A stretch of 64,000 nt of DNA from GCA-2737725 sp033763995 (GTDB lineage Bacteria > Pseudomonadota > Alphaproteobacteria > Rhodospirillales > Rhodospirillaceae). Below, piece by piece: positions 16,840 through 25,278 of the stretch; position 1 is the first letter of the stretch; each line of letters begins with the position of its first letter. Made by a program: the position numbers and the translations under genes. Under the pieces are notes generated by a model. The model ran no database searches. It was not told where the DNA came from and saw nothing but the letters and a program-made list of their open reading frames with translations. The stretch is from assembly GCA_033763995.1 (NCBI GenBank), contig JANRJL010000002.1:62001-126000 (forward strand), given 5' to 3'.

Positions 16840-17865
16840 TTAGCCTATCCCCCGCGCGCGGAAGTTCACCACGCCGTCCTCAAATAGATGCATCAGCGCG
16901 CCGGAGCCGGGGTTGCGCACGATCAGGGCCGCCACCAGGCCGAGGCCGGGAATCTCGATCTCCATCATGGGCGAGTAAACTTCGGCGCCGACGGCAAGGC
17001 AGGCATCCCACGCGCGCAGGATCGAGGGCACGCGGAAGCTTTGCGCGAGGTAGCCGATGTTGGGCGGCACCGCGAGATGAACTTTGTCGGGCGCGGAATA
17101 GTTCTCGGGGTGCGACAGCGCCACCTTGCCGAACTGATGATGGCCCGCGACGAAGGTGGCGCGGGTTTTGGCGTCGCGCGGCCGGCCCAAGAAGTGATTG
17201 GTCTCGGGCTTGCCGAGAATATCGTCGATGCGGACCTCCATGCCCAGCACGCGGGTGTAGAACGCGAGCGCCTTGTCGCGATGGACGATGCTGTGGGACG
17301 TCGTGGCCACCTGCGTGAAGCCCTTGGCGGTTTTGCCCAGCGCGTCGACTTCCAGTTTGAGCTTGCCGATGGTGGTGTCGGGCCCGCCGGTGAGTTCCAC
17401 CAGATTGATGGCGAGCCCGTCGGGGCCGTCGAACAACACCTCCACCGGCGCGCCGGCCTTGGCGCTCACTTCATAGCCGACCGGTTCGGACCAGAATTCA
17501 TAGCCCTTGGCTTGAAGGTCCTTCGTGGTGGCGCGGATGTCATTGACGTAGAAATTCAAATTCCACAGACCTCGGTATGTTCTGTCGCCCTTGCTCGGGA
17601 TCGTCTTGCGGTCCTTGGCGTTGAACGCCAAGGCCAGCACGCTACCGACGGGAGAGTCCCTAAATCCGAACATCACCGCCTGGGCCGAGGACCCCGGCGG
17701 CAGCGCGAAATGTTTTTCGAAGGCCGCACCCGACCACGTGACCTCGGGACTTTCATCGAGGCCGATGACGCCTGCGTAAAAATCCCGCGCGGTTTGAATG
17801 CTGGACACGCCGAGGATGGCGGCGGCCAGCGGTGATCCGGCGTTATCGAATGTAAAGCCCGACAT
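16840..17865 (-). CDS. Two-domain VOC (glyoxalase/bleomycin-resistance fold) protein
   Basis: 341 aa. Two VOC modules are visible: the first around residues 12-155 (LGVSSIQTARDFYAGVIGLDES and FDGPDGLAINLVEL), the second around 185-325 (HSIVHRDKALAFYTRVLGMEVR and LIVRNPGSGALMHLFE). Such two-module proteins include extradiol-type dioxygenases, glyoxalases and isomerases that bind a metal. The substrate is unknown. It lies between the QOR gene and a LysR gene, all leftward, and may be under control of that LysR. Confidence 0.78.
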   Translation of the reverse strand: MSGFTFDNAGSPLAAAILGVSSIQTARDFYAGVIGLDESPEVTWSGAAFEKHFALPPGSSAQAVMFGFRDSPVGSVLALAFNAKDRKTIPSKGDRTYRGLWNLNFYVNDIRATTKDLQAKGYEFWSEPVGYEVSAKAGAPVEVLFDGPDGLAINLVELTGGPDTTIGKLKLEVDALGKTAKGFTQVATTSHSIVHRDKALAFYTRVLGMEVRIDDILGKPETNHFLGRPRDAKTRATFVAGHHQFGKVALSHPENYSAPDKVHLAVPPNIGYLAQSFRVPSILRAWDACLAVGAEVYSPMMEIEIPGLGLVAALIVRNPGSGALMHLFEDGVVNFRARGIG

Positions 17866-17883
17866 GAAGTGTTCTCTCTCGGT

Positions 17884-18735
17884 TTAACGTCCCAGTTTAT
17901 TGGCGATGTCGCGCAGGCCCGCAACCGCCGTCTCGAAGGCGGGCGTCGGCGTGGCCGTGCTCATGTAGGCCAAATGAATCGGCCGCGAGAATTCCGGCGC
18001 CTTGATGCGGTGCAGCTTGCCGCGCCGCAAATGGGCCCGCGCCATGCGCGGCGGAAAGTAGCCCGAGCCGCCGTTCTCGAGGATATAGCGCATGGCGAGC
18101 GGGCCGTGGTTGACGGTCACCAGCGGCGCGTCGGCGCCGGGAAAAGCCGCCGAGTGATCCACCAAGAACTCTGGCCCCCAGTCCACCAGCACATAGGCGA
18201 GATCGCTGCCGGGCTTGGCGGCGGGATCGGTGGAGACATAGATGAGTTTCTCGGTCAGCAGCGTTTCCACCACCATGCGCGAGCGGTTTTGCGGCGCGTA
18301 CATGACCGCCAGATCGATCATGCCTTCCAAGAGTCTTTGGGAGAGCCGGTCGGGCATGCCCACTTCGGCGCGCACGGCGGTGTCGAGCGCGTTCTTGCGT
18401 ATCCACGGGATCAGCTTGAGCACGAAGTGCTCCCACAACGTGAACTGCCCGCCGATGCGGATCAGCCCGCGCAGGCCCTGGGGCAAGGCGACCTCCTGGC
18501 GGGCCTGTTCCCAGGCGCGCAGCATCACTTCGGCATTGCGCTGAAACTGCGAGCCCGCCTGGGTGGCCTGCACGCCCGCCTTGGAGCGGCTGAAGACGGG
18601 CCGGCCCAGGGTATCTTCCAGCTGCTTGATACGCGCCGAAACGGTGGATTGGGTGACGTTCAAGCGGTCGGCGGCGACCTTGAAGCTGCCGGTTTCGAGG
18701 ATCAACAGGAACGTGCGGGCGACTTCGGTGTCCAT
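17884..18735 (-). CDS. LysR-family transcriptional regulator
   Basis: 283 aa. The N-terminal helix-turn-helix reads ETGSFKVAADRLNVTQSTVSARIKQLED (residues about 15-45), followed by the effector-binding domain with LRGLIRIGGQFTLWEHFVLK. It is a paralog of the LysR at 1047-1964. It lies 18 bp upstream of the VOC gene in the same direction and divergent from the SRPBCC gene, so it may regulate either. Confidence 0.87.
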   Translation of the reverse strand: MDTEVARTFLLILETGSFKVAADRLNVTQSTVSARIKQLEDTLGRPVFSRSKAGVQATQAGSQFQRNAEVMLRAWEQARQEVALPQGLRGLIRIGGQFTLWEHFVLKLIPWIRKNALDTAVRAEVGMPDRLSQRLLEGMIDLAVMYAPQNRSRMVVETLLTEKLIYVSTDPAAKPGSDLAYVLVDWGPEFLVDHSAAFPGADAPLVTVNHGPLAMRYILENGGSGYFPPRMARAHLRRGKLHRIKAPEFSRPIHLAYMSTATPTPAFETAVAGLRDIANKLGR

Positions 18736-18808
18736 GAGGGCTCTATATATACCTCGCGAGCGGATAATATCCGGGACTCGGGCGGTGAAATCGACCTAAA
18801 TTAGCGCC

Positions 18809-18829
18809 ATGAAAGAACTCACCCCATGA
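18809..18829 (+). other. Six-codon leader frame overlapping the SRPBCC start
   Basis: ATG at 18809 opens a frame encoding MKELTP whose TGA overlaps the ATG of the next gene (ATGA at 18826-18829). The real gene also starts MKEL, so the two starts look like an imperfect short duplication. There is no strong ribosome-binding site before either ATG. Confidence 0.4.
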
Positions 18830-19392
18830 AAGAGTTGGCCACCTACATCGAGATCGACGCCAAACCCGACCGGGTGTGGCGGCACATGGCCGCGTTCCGC
18901 CATTACGGCGAGTGGAACCCCTTCATCACCGCCATCGAGGGCCAGCCGGTGGTGGGCGAGAAAATCACCGCCACCTTGCGGCTGAAAACCGCCGACGGGC
19001 GCAACCAGGCCAACCACGTCATCACGCCGCGCATCATCAAGGTGGAGAACGAGCACGAGATCCGCTGGGAACACGGCACGTGGTTTCCGGGCATGCTGAC
19101 CTTCGAGCACTGGCTGCGCATCTCGCAGCGCAAGGGCGGCGTGAAGTTCCACCAGATCATGCGCGTCGAAGGGCTGCTGACGGCGATGCTGAAGGACGAC
19201 TACTTCGCCATGTTCCGCGAGGGCTTCACGGCCATGAACGCGGCCCTCAAGCTGCGCGTGGAAACGCTGGAGGCCCCGCACCTGACGGCCGCGGCCATCG
19301 CCAACGACAACGCCGGCAAGGCCGCGGCCAAGGCGGCCGCCGCGAAGGCCGATGCCTTCGGGGCCTTGCCCACGCGCGACACGGGATCGTAA
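18826..19392 (+). CDS. SRPBCC-family (polyketide cyclase/START-like) protein
   Basis: 188 aa. The first 145 residues match the SRPBCC helix-grip fold: IEIDAKPDRVWRHMAAF, then YGEWNPFITAIEG near the N-terminus, GEKITATLRL, and HGTWFPGMLTFEHWLRI in the middle. A long C-terminal alpha helix (DDYFAMFREGFTAMNAALKLRVE) closes the pocket. After residue 150 an Ala/Lys-rich low-complexity tail follows. Members bind hydrophobic ligands; the ligand is unknown. The gene is divergent from LysR at 17884-18735. Confidence 0.8.
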   Translation: MKELATYIEIDAKPDRVWRHMAAFRHYGEWNPFITAIEGQPVVGEKITATLRLKTADGRNQANHVITPRIIKVENEHEIRWEHGTWFPGMLTFEHWLRISQRKGGVKFHQIMRVEGLLTAMLKDDYFAMFREGFTAMNAALKLRVETLEAPHLTAAAIANDNAGKAAAKAAAAKADAFGALPTRDTGS

Positions 19393-19431
19393 GTTCAGTC
19401 AGGCGAAACTTTCGATTACGAATCTTGCGGC

Positions 19432-19911
19432 ATGAACGACGGTTCAGCATCACGCGCGGCCACGATCCGACTCATGACGTCCGCCGACGTTGACTCAGTC
19501 AAGACGCTGTTTCGCGATTACGAACAGTGGCTCGACGCCAAGCAATGCTTCGCCGACTTCAATCGCGAAATGGCCGACCTGACGGCGGCCTTCGCGGCCA
19601 TCCTGGTGGCCGAAGCCGACGGGGCCCTCGTCGGCGTGGTGGCGCTGAAGGACAGCGGCGAGCGCACCGCCGAAATGAAGCGCCTCTACTGCCGCCCCGA
19701 CCGGCAAGGCCGCGGCGTCGGCGAGCGGCTGGTGCGCGCGGCCATCGAGGTGGCGCGCGACAAGGGCTTTCGCAGCGTCATGCTGGTCACCCTGCCGCGG
19801 CTCACGGCGGCCATCGGACTTTACCGCAAACTCGGATTCGTGACCGATACCTCGTCGTCCGCCGAAATCGGCATGAGCCTGGCCTTGGGCCCCGAGCGGC
19901 GGCTGGCGTAA
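19432..19911 (+). CDS. GNAT-family N-acetyltransferase
   Basis: 159 aa. The acetyl-CoA-binding motif A is evident as MKRLYCRPDRQGRGVGERLV (R/Q-x-x-G-x-G/A), preceded by LVGVVALKDSG and followed by VARDKGFRSVMLVTLPRLTAAIGLYRKLGF. This is the full GNAT fold for acetylating small molecules or proteins. The substrate is unknown. It lies convergent with another GNAT gene 10 bp downstream. Confidence 0.85.
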   Translation: MNDGSASRAATIRLMTSADVDSVKTLFRDYEQWLDAKQCFADFNREMADLTAAFAAILVAEADGALVGVVALKDSGERTAEMKRLYCRPDRQGRGVGERLVRAAIEVARDKGFRSVMLVTLPRLTAAIGLYRKLGFVTDTSSSAEIGMSLALGPERRLA

Positions 19912-19921
19912 TTCGCGCGCC

Positions 19922-20704
19922 TCACCCACCAAGCCGGCGGTAGTGATAATTGTAGAGCGCCTTGAACCCGGCGCCGCGATAGAGCGCCTTGGGTGCGGCG
20001 CGGTCGCGGTCGAACTGCAGCCACGCGGTGCGCGCCCCCTGCCCGTGACCCCAGGCGAGCAACGTGTCGAGCACCGCGCGGCCATGACCCTGGCGCCGAT
20101 GGCCGGCGTGCGTGCGCATCAGGAACACGCCCATGAGATCGCCGGCGGCGCTCGCGGCTCCCACCGCAACGGCGTTGCCCCGAACCAGAAGACGGGCGAA
20201 GGCGCGCGGCGCGGGAATGTGATTGACGATGAACGTGAACGGCGCGAGATGGGGCGCGATCTTGTCGTCGACGGCCAGGGCCGCGTCGATCCAGGCGGGC
20301 GTGGGTGCGTCCTCGAGCATGACCGAGGCATGGGCGGCCAATGCTTGCATGGGGTGCGCGCCCGAGACCAGATCGCGCACGGCGGTTTCCATGGTCCACG
20401 ACATCTTGTAGCCGCGTCCGTGCAGCCAGGCATCCAGCGCCGTGTCGGCATAGAGATCGGTGATGCGGAACAGCGTCGGCAGATGGCGCGCGCCGTAAAA
20501 GCTTTCGGCCCATTTCACCTTCTCGGCGGCGGGCATGCGGCCCGGCGTCAGTGGTGTCACGGAATTGGCGCGGTCCGAATAGCCGCCCGAAATGCGCACG
20601 CGCCAGCCGTCGAAATCCATCTCGCCCATGGCCGGCCACGCCGTGAGGAAATGCGCCTCGACGCGTTGGGCCAGGTTGGCATCAAAGGTTGGGCATGCAT
20701 CCAC
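19922..20704 (-). CDS. GNAT-family N-acetyltransferase
   Basis: 260 aa starting at GTG. The N-terminal half (TAWPAMGEMDFDGWRVRISGGYSDRANSV) is typical of GNATs with an N-terminal extension. The C-terminal half carries the acetyl-CoA site in RTHAGHRRQGHGRAVLDTLL and ends with LYRGAGFKALYNYHYR, the common end of this subfamily. The substrate is unknown. It is convergent with the other GNAT and 15 bp downstream of the leftward MFS gene. Confidence 0.83.
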   Translation of the reverse strand: MDACPTFDANLAQRVEAHFLTAWPAMGEMDFDGWRVRISGGYSDRANSVTPLTPGRMPAAEKVKWAESFYGARHLPTLFRITDLYADTALDAWLHGRGYKMSWTMETAVRDLVSGAHPMQALAAHASVMLEDAPTPAWIDAALAVDDKIAPHLAPFTFIVNHIPAPRAFARLLVRGNAVAVGAASAAGDLMGVFLMRTHAGHRRQGHGRAVLDTLLAWGHGQGARTAWLQFDRDRAAPKALYRGAGFKALYNYHYRRLGG

Positions 20705-20719
20705 GGCTAAGCCTTCATG

Positions 20720-22015
20720 TCAGCTTGTCGCGATATCATCCTTGAGGGTGCGGGCAGCGAGAAAGAAATGCAGCGCGGCCCACAAACTGAACACCACCGC
20801 CACGCCCAACAGCGCCACGCCCAGGGAATCGACGCCGAAGCGGTCCTTCAACACATCGCTGAGGATGCCGATGGTCTGGGCGCCGAAGCCCGAGATGAGA
20901 TTGACGATGAGCAGATACAACGCAGCCGCGGTGGCGCGCATGCGCGGGCCGGCCACGGCCTGCGTGATCCAGTGCTGCGGGCCGCTTTGCATGATGGCGA
21001 TGAGGATGGGGAAGAACAACGCACCGATGGCGACCATCGCCACGGGCGTGAGGAACACGAGAAAGTAAAACGGCGCGGACGCCACCATGACGATGCCGCA
21101 CAGCCACGCATACCATCGCACGTCGCGCCGCGCCAAACGGTCGCCCAGAATGCCGCCGATCCACACGCCGAGGAATTGCGAAACGCCCAAAGCGAGCGAC
21201 AGCCAGGCCCCTACGGTCGCGATGGGCATCTCATGGCTGCGGGTGAAGAACGACGGCGCCCACGACATGAGCCCGAACCACAGAAAGGCGAACAGGCCCG
21301 AGGCGATGGCGTTGTGGCGAAAGGCAGGGCGCGACATGAGGATGCGCAGCGTCTCGCCGACACGCACCGGCACCAAGGGCGCATCGCCGGCCACGGCATC
21401 GGCCAAGGAATCGGCCAAGGAATCGGAGTGCCCGCGCGGGGGCTCCGGCAGGAAGAAGAACACGATCAACGCGACCGCGATGCCCGGCAGGCCGAAGACG
21501 AACAACGTGACCCGCCAGCCGTATTCCTGAGCGAGCCATGCGCCGCCGAGATAGGCGACGATCACGCCGATGGGCGAGCCCAGCGCATAGACCGAGAGCG
21601 CAAAGGCGCGTTTCGCCTTGGGGAACAAGTCGGCGATGACCGCATGGCTGGGCGGCGTCGCACCCGCCTCGCCCACGCCCACCATGACGCGCGCCAGCGC
21701 CAGTTGAACGAAGTTCTGCGCGAGACCGCAGGCAAACGTCATGGCGCTCCAGGTGGCGAGCGCGATGGACACCACGCCGCGTCTGGAAAATCGGTCCGCC
21801 AGCCGCGCGATGGGAATGCCCATGAGCGCGTAGAACAGCGAGAAGGCGAGCCCGGTGATGAAACCGATCTGGGTGTCGCTAAGCTGCAAGTCGGCTTTGA
21901 TGGCCGGCACCAGCACGCCGATCATGTTGCGGTCGCCGTAATTGAACAACGAGACCAGGAACAACAGCACCAGGGCGCGGCGGCGATGGCTGTCGGTGAT
22001 CGTGGTTAAAGGCAT
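20720..22015 (-). CDS. MFS transporter (spinster-like)
   Basis: 431 aa with about twelve membrane helices. The MFS signature between helices 2 and 3 reads GIPIARLADRFSRRGV; helix 1 has SLFNYGDRNMIGVLVP, typical of spinster-type permeases. It is probably an inner-membrane secondary transporter of an organic substrate, in the same direction as the GNAT gene. Confidence 0.85.
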   Translation of the reverse strand: MPLTTITDSHRRRALVLLFLVSLFNYGDRNMIGVLVPAIKADLQLSDTQIGFITGLAFSLFYALMGIPIARLADRFSRRGVVSIALATWSAMTFACGLAQNFVQLALARVMVGVGEAGATPPSHAVIADLFPKAKRAFALSVYALGSPIGVIVAYLGGAWLAQEYGWRVTLFVFGLPGIAVALIVFFFLPEPPRGHSDSLADSLADAVAGDAPLVPVRVGETLRILMSRPAFRHNAIASGLFAFLWFGLMSWAPSFFTRSHEMPIATVGAWLSLALGVSQFLGVWIGGILGDRLARRDVRWYAWLCGIVMVASAPFYFLVFLTPVAMVAIGALFFPILIAIMQSGPQHWITQAVAGPRMRATAAALYLLIVNLISGFGAQTIGILSDVLKDRFGVDSLGVALLGVAVVFSLWAALHFFLAARTLKDDIATS

Positions 22016-22195
22016 GAAAACTCTCGGGTTTTGGACCCGGGCACAGTGCGGTCGAACGCCGGCTCAGGCAAGCAAAACCGCCCGCCCGCAGCGCGGACGA
22101 CGCGGCAACGGGTACGATGCGTCGCCGCTGTGCCCTCCCGGCCCCGGGCCGATTCGTATAGAGTGCGCGGCATCGAATTCAGTGGGGAGGCTTTC

Positions 22196-22885
22196 ATGAC
22201 GTTCAAGACTTTCACCGCGACCCTGGCCTTGGCGGTCGGTGCCGGCTTGGCACTACCCGGCCTCGCGGCCGATCAACCGGCGGGCAAACCCGCCGCCAAG
22301 GAAGAGCGCGCGCGCACTGTCGGGCGTTACACCGGCTGGGAAGGCAAGGAGCGCGACCTCGGGCTGATCTTGAATATGGTCTACAAGACGCTCGAGGATA
22401 ACGACAGCTATCAGCACGAAATCAACGACGCGCTGGTGAAGCACCACCTCACCGCCATGCAATTCGCTAAGGACCAGAACCTGGTGAAGGAAGCCGTGCA
22501 GCACGAGATCGAGACGGAAACGCCGATGCTCAAGCGCGTCGGCAAGATGATCGAGAAGTCCGGCGACAAAGAACTGGCCCTCAAAGCGGTGTTCGACCAG
22601 ACCACCTGCCATTGGCAGCTGGTGCTGGATACGGAAATGGGCCCGGGCTACCGCCGCTTCCGCAGTCCCTGGACCAACGTGCTGACGCAAACCACCAAGC
22701 TCGGCCAGCACGACATCACCGAGCAATGGATCCACGAGAACTGGACCATTCCGCGCATGGAAGGCTATTCGAAACTGCTGGGCGTGGACCTGGAAGTGAG
22801 CCCCTGGCAGGACGACGGCATGATCACCGTGAAGATCAAGGGCACCACGCCCGCGCCGAAGCAAACCTCGGCGGTCACGAATTAG
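22196..22885 (+). CDS. Exported protein of unknown function
   Basis: 229 aa from the ATG at 22196, with GGGGAGG five bases upstream; the in-frame extension upstream lacks such a site. A Sec signal (MTFKTFTATLALAVGAGLALPGLA) precedes a lysine-rich linker. The mature part is largely helical and charged (KTLEDNDSYQHEINDALVKHH; KEAVQHEIETETPMLKRVGKM) with a single CHWQ cysteine. I do not recognise the family. It stands alone between a divergent MFS gene and a terminator. Confidence 0.65.
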   Translation: MTFKTFTATLALAVGAGLALPGLAADQPAGKPAAKEERARTVGRYTGWEGKERDLGLILNMVYKTLEDNDSYQHEINDALVKHHLTAMQFAKDQNLVKEAVQHEIETETPMLKRVGKMIEKSGDKELALKAVFDQTTCHWQLVLDTEMGPGYRRFRSPWTNVLTQTTKLGQHDITEQWIHENWTIPRMEGYSKLLGVDLEVSPWQDDGMITVKIKGTTPAPKQTSAVTN

Positions 22886-22911
22886 ATTTTAACTTTCCTT
22901 ATTGACGCCAT

Positions 22912-22946
22912 AACGGCCGCCCCTGATAGGAGCGGCCGTTCGCTTT
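22912..22946 (+). terminator. Rho-independent terminator
   Basis: AACGGCCGC (22912-22920) pairs with GCGGCCGTT (22932-22940), with a CCT/AGG extension inside the loop, followed by CGCTTTT. It lies 26 bp after the stop of the exported protein gene and between convergent genes. Confidence 0.75.
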
Positions 22947-22959
22947 TCCAAGTCGCGCT

Positions 22960-24333
22960 TTACGGGCCCTGGGCACGGCCTAGCGCCTCTTGCGCGCCGT
23001 CGACATCGCCCAATTGGCGCAGAACGTAGGCAAGCCGCTTCCAGGCCCGCGCGTTGCGCGGCCGCGCGCTGACCCGCTCATAAAGCAACGAACGCGCCAA
23101 TGTGAGTTGGCCCGCCTTGACCGCCGCCTCGATCAGCATCTCGGCGAAGACGTCGCGCTGCGCATGACTGCCGCCGATGAGCGCCACGAGGCCGCGCACG
23201 GGTTCCAGCGTATCGACGCAGGCGTCGAACCGTCCGGCCTGGTAGTGACGCACGGCCGCGCACAGGTCGCGCGCCACGGCCTTGGCGACACCGGCGTAAG
23301 TGTCGTCGGCGGAATCCATGTAAGTGTCGATGGACTCGAGAAACTGCGCGGCGGCCTCCCGCGCCACGGCGGCCAGCGGCATCATGAAGTGGGCATCGAC
23401 GAAGGCGAGCAGGTGTTCATCGATGCGGGTCTTCACCTTGGCCGCGAGCGCAGCCCAGCGCTCGCCCACGTTCACGCCCGCCATCTCGAGGCGCAGCAGC
23501 AACGACGTGTCGTTGGCGAGATCGAGATATTCGTCCGACGCGGCGTCGAAGATCCTGCTGTCGTAAAGCGCCAGCGCGTCGTCGTACCGTTCCATTTCGA
23601 ACAGCACGAGAGCTTGGTGCCAGAACAGGTGATGGCGGAAATTGTGCCATTGCGTGCCGCCGTCCGCGAGACAGCGCGTGAGCCAGGCGAGGCCCGCGGC
23701 GCGCGCATCGCGCATTTCATGCACGTGGGCCACGGCATGGACCGCCCAAGCATCGTTGGGATTGATTTCATGGGCGCGCAGGCCCAGCGCCAGGGCCTCG
23801 TCATAGGCGCCGGTTTCTTCCAGCCCGAAAGCGCGCATCGACGCCATATAGCCATAGGCAGGCAAGCTCTCGGACCAGGCCGGCCAGACGCGCCCCACGG
23901 AATCGCGCAAGGCTTGCGAATCGCCCATGTAAAAGTGCGTGTAGTGCAGCATCTTCACCGCCAGCACGTCGCGCGGCCACTCGCGCGCGGCCGTCTCCCA
24001 CGCCGCCGTGGCCCCTTGCAGGTCGAGCCGGCACCACGCCTCCAACGCCCGGACGTGAAGCTGTTCGCGCACCATCGCGCGGCCCGCGTGGGCCTTGGCC
24101 AGTTCCAGTTCCTTGACGGCGCGGGGCACCAAGGCCTTGGCGCCCATGAGATGAAACAGATAACCCTTGAAGCAGTGGGCCAGCACCATGTTCGGATCGC
24201 GCGTGAGCGTGTCCTTCAGGCGCGGGCCGATGTCGTTGGCAAAGCCCAGGTACGACATGAGCGTCCCGTCGAAGGCCTCCACGGCGGCCTGGCTCGCGGC
24301 CGTGACCTCCAACCCATAGGCATCGCGCAGCAT
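22960..24333 (-). CDS. Tetratricopeptide-repeat protein (TTC38-like)
   Basis: 457 aa, helical throughout. TPR-like pairs are visible, for example YDEALALGLRAHEINPNDAWAVH (residues about 160-180) and RPRNARAWKRLAYVLRQLGDVDGAQEAL near the C-terminus. The signature HAVAHVHEM and the HHLFWHQALVLFEMERYDDAL segment recall the bacterial relatives of human TTC38. There is no signal peptide, so it is cytoplasmic. It lies 4 bp downstream of the DUF1838 gene and is likely cotranslated with it. The function is unknown. Confidence 0.72.
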   Translation of the reverse strand: MLRDAYGLEVTAASQAAVEAFDGTLMSYLGFANDIGPRLKDTLTRDPNMVLAHCFKGYLFHLMGAKALVPRAVKELELAKAHAGRAMVREQLHVRALEAWCRLDLQGATAAWETAAREWPRDVLAVKMLHYTHFYMGDSQALRDSVGRVWPAWSESLPAYGYMASMRAFGLEETGAYDEALALGLRAHEINPNDAWAVHAVAHVHEMRDARAAGLAWLTRCLADGGTQWHNFRHHLFWHQALVLFEMERYDDALALYDSRIFDAASDEYLDLANDTSLLLRLEMAGVNVGERWAALAAKVKTRIDEHLLAFVDAHFMMPLAAVAREAAAQFLESIDTYMDSADDTYAGVAKAVARDLCAAVRHYQAGRFDACVDTLEPVRGLVALIGGSHAQRDVFAEMLIEAAVKAGQLTLARSLLYERVSARPRNARAWKRLAYVLRQLGDVDGAQEALGRAQGP

Positions 24334-24337
24334 GGAC

Positions 24338-25249
24338 TTACGGTTTCACCGGCTGGCGCTGGCGCAGGTGGTCCACCAACACGCCGCCGTATTTCTCGGT
24401 CCACGGCACGGAGCGGAACAATTCGGGGTGCTTGGCCTCCACCAGCTTGCGCACCCGCGCCGGCGCTTCGTCCAAACTTTGAAAGCGCGGCCCCTTGGCG
24501 CGGTAGAGCACGCTGCCGGGTTGCGTGCCCATGAGCATCCACGGCCACCAATTACCCGAGGAGGTGAACACCATGTCGGCGGCGGGCATGGGCTGACCCG
24601 GGTCCATCACGTCCTTCCACATCCCATGCAAGGTGGAGGAGTTGGCGCCCGTGAGGCGGGGCCCGGAGTGTTCCAGCGGCCATTTGTCGGGCGTGAAGGG
24701 ATTGGCCATGTCCATCTTCTGGCCGCGTTCCACCCAGAGGTGGCCGCCGCCCACGGTCCAGACGAAGTCGAAGGACGACGCGCCCAAGGGCGACGCGTTC
24801 TCGCGCGGCAAGACGCGAAAGCCCGTCTCGTCGGCGATGAACTCGGTGGGACCCTCGCGGTAATGCAGCGGCTCCACCTCGCGCCCGTTGAGCGGATTGA
24901 CGATGCGCGCGGCGAGTTGTCCCGTGGCGGGGTCGGTGAACACCGCGCCTTCCCACATGGTGACGCGCAGTTTCTTGTCGCCCTCGCGGGCCACGCGGCG
25001 CAGGTTGAGGCAATCGACGTTCACCAGCGTCACGCCCTTGCCGCCCTCGGGCAGCAGGTCGATGGTGCCCGAGAACCAGTACCAAGCATCGCCCGTGTCG
25101 GCGCGGGCGCGGAGCTTGAGGTAAGCAATCGTCTCGGACCAACGGTCGGGGAACAGGTCTTTGCCGCCGGGCGAGGGCGCGGCGGCCAGGGCTGGACGGA
25201 CGGCCGCCACGGCGGCGACCGCGAGAAGCATATCCCTGCGGCGAATCAT
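24338..25249 (-). CDS. DUF1838-family exported protein (second copy)
   Basis: 303 aa from the ATG at 25249 with GGAGGG just upstream. A twin-arginine signal (MIRRRDMLLAVAAVAAV) precedes the domain. Typical features are YLKLRARADTGDAWYWFSGTI, VNVDCLNLRRVAREGDKKL, and the C-terminal WMLMGTQPGSVLYRAKG plus VRKLVEAKHPELF. It is a distant paralog of 6933-7781. No molecular function is established for DUF1838. It is followed at 4 bp by the TPR protein gene. Confidence 0.76.
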   Translation of the reverse strand: MIRRRDMLLAVAAVAAVRPALAAAPSPGGKDLFPDRWSETIAYLKLRARADTGDAWYWFSGTIDLLPEGGKGVTLVNVDCLNLRRVAREGDKKLRVTMWEGAVFTDPATGQLAARIVNPLNGREVEPLHYREGPTEFIADETGFRVLPRENASPLGASSFDFVWTVGGGHLWVERGQKMDMANPFTPDKWPLEHSGPRLTGANSSTLHGMWKDVMDPGQPMPAADMVFTSSGNWWPWMLMGTQPGSVLYRAKGPRFQSLDEAPARVRKLVEAKHPELFRSVPWTEKYGGVLVDHLRQRQPVKP

Positions 25250-25278
25250 GAGCCCTCCAGCGTTACGCGCCGCAAAGC

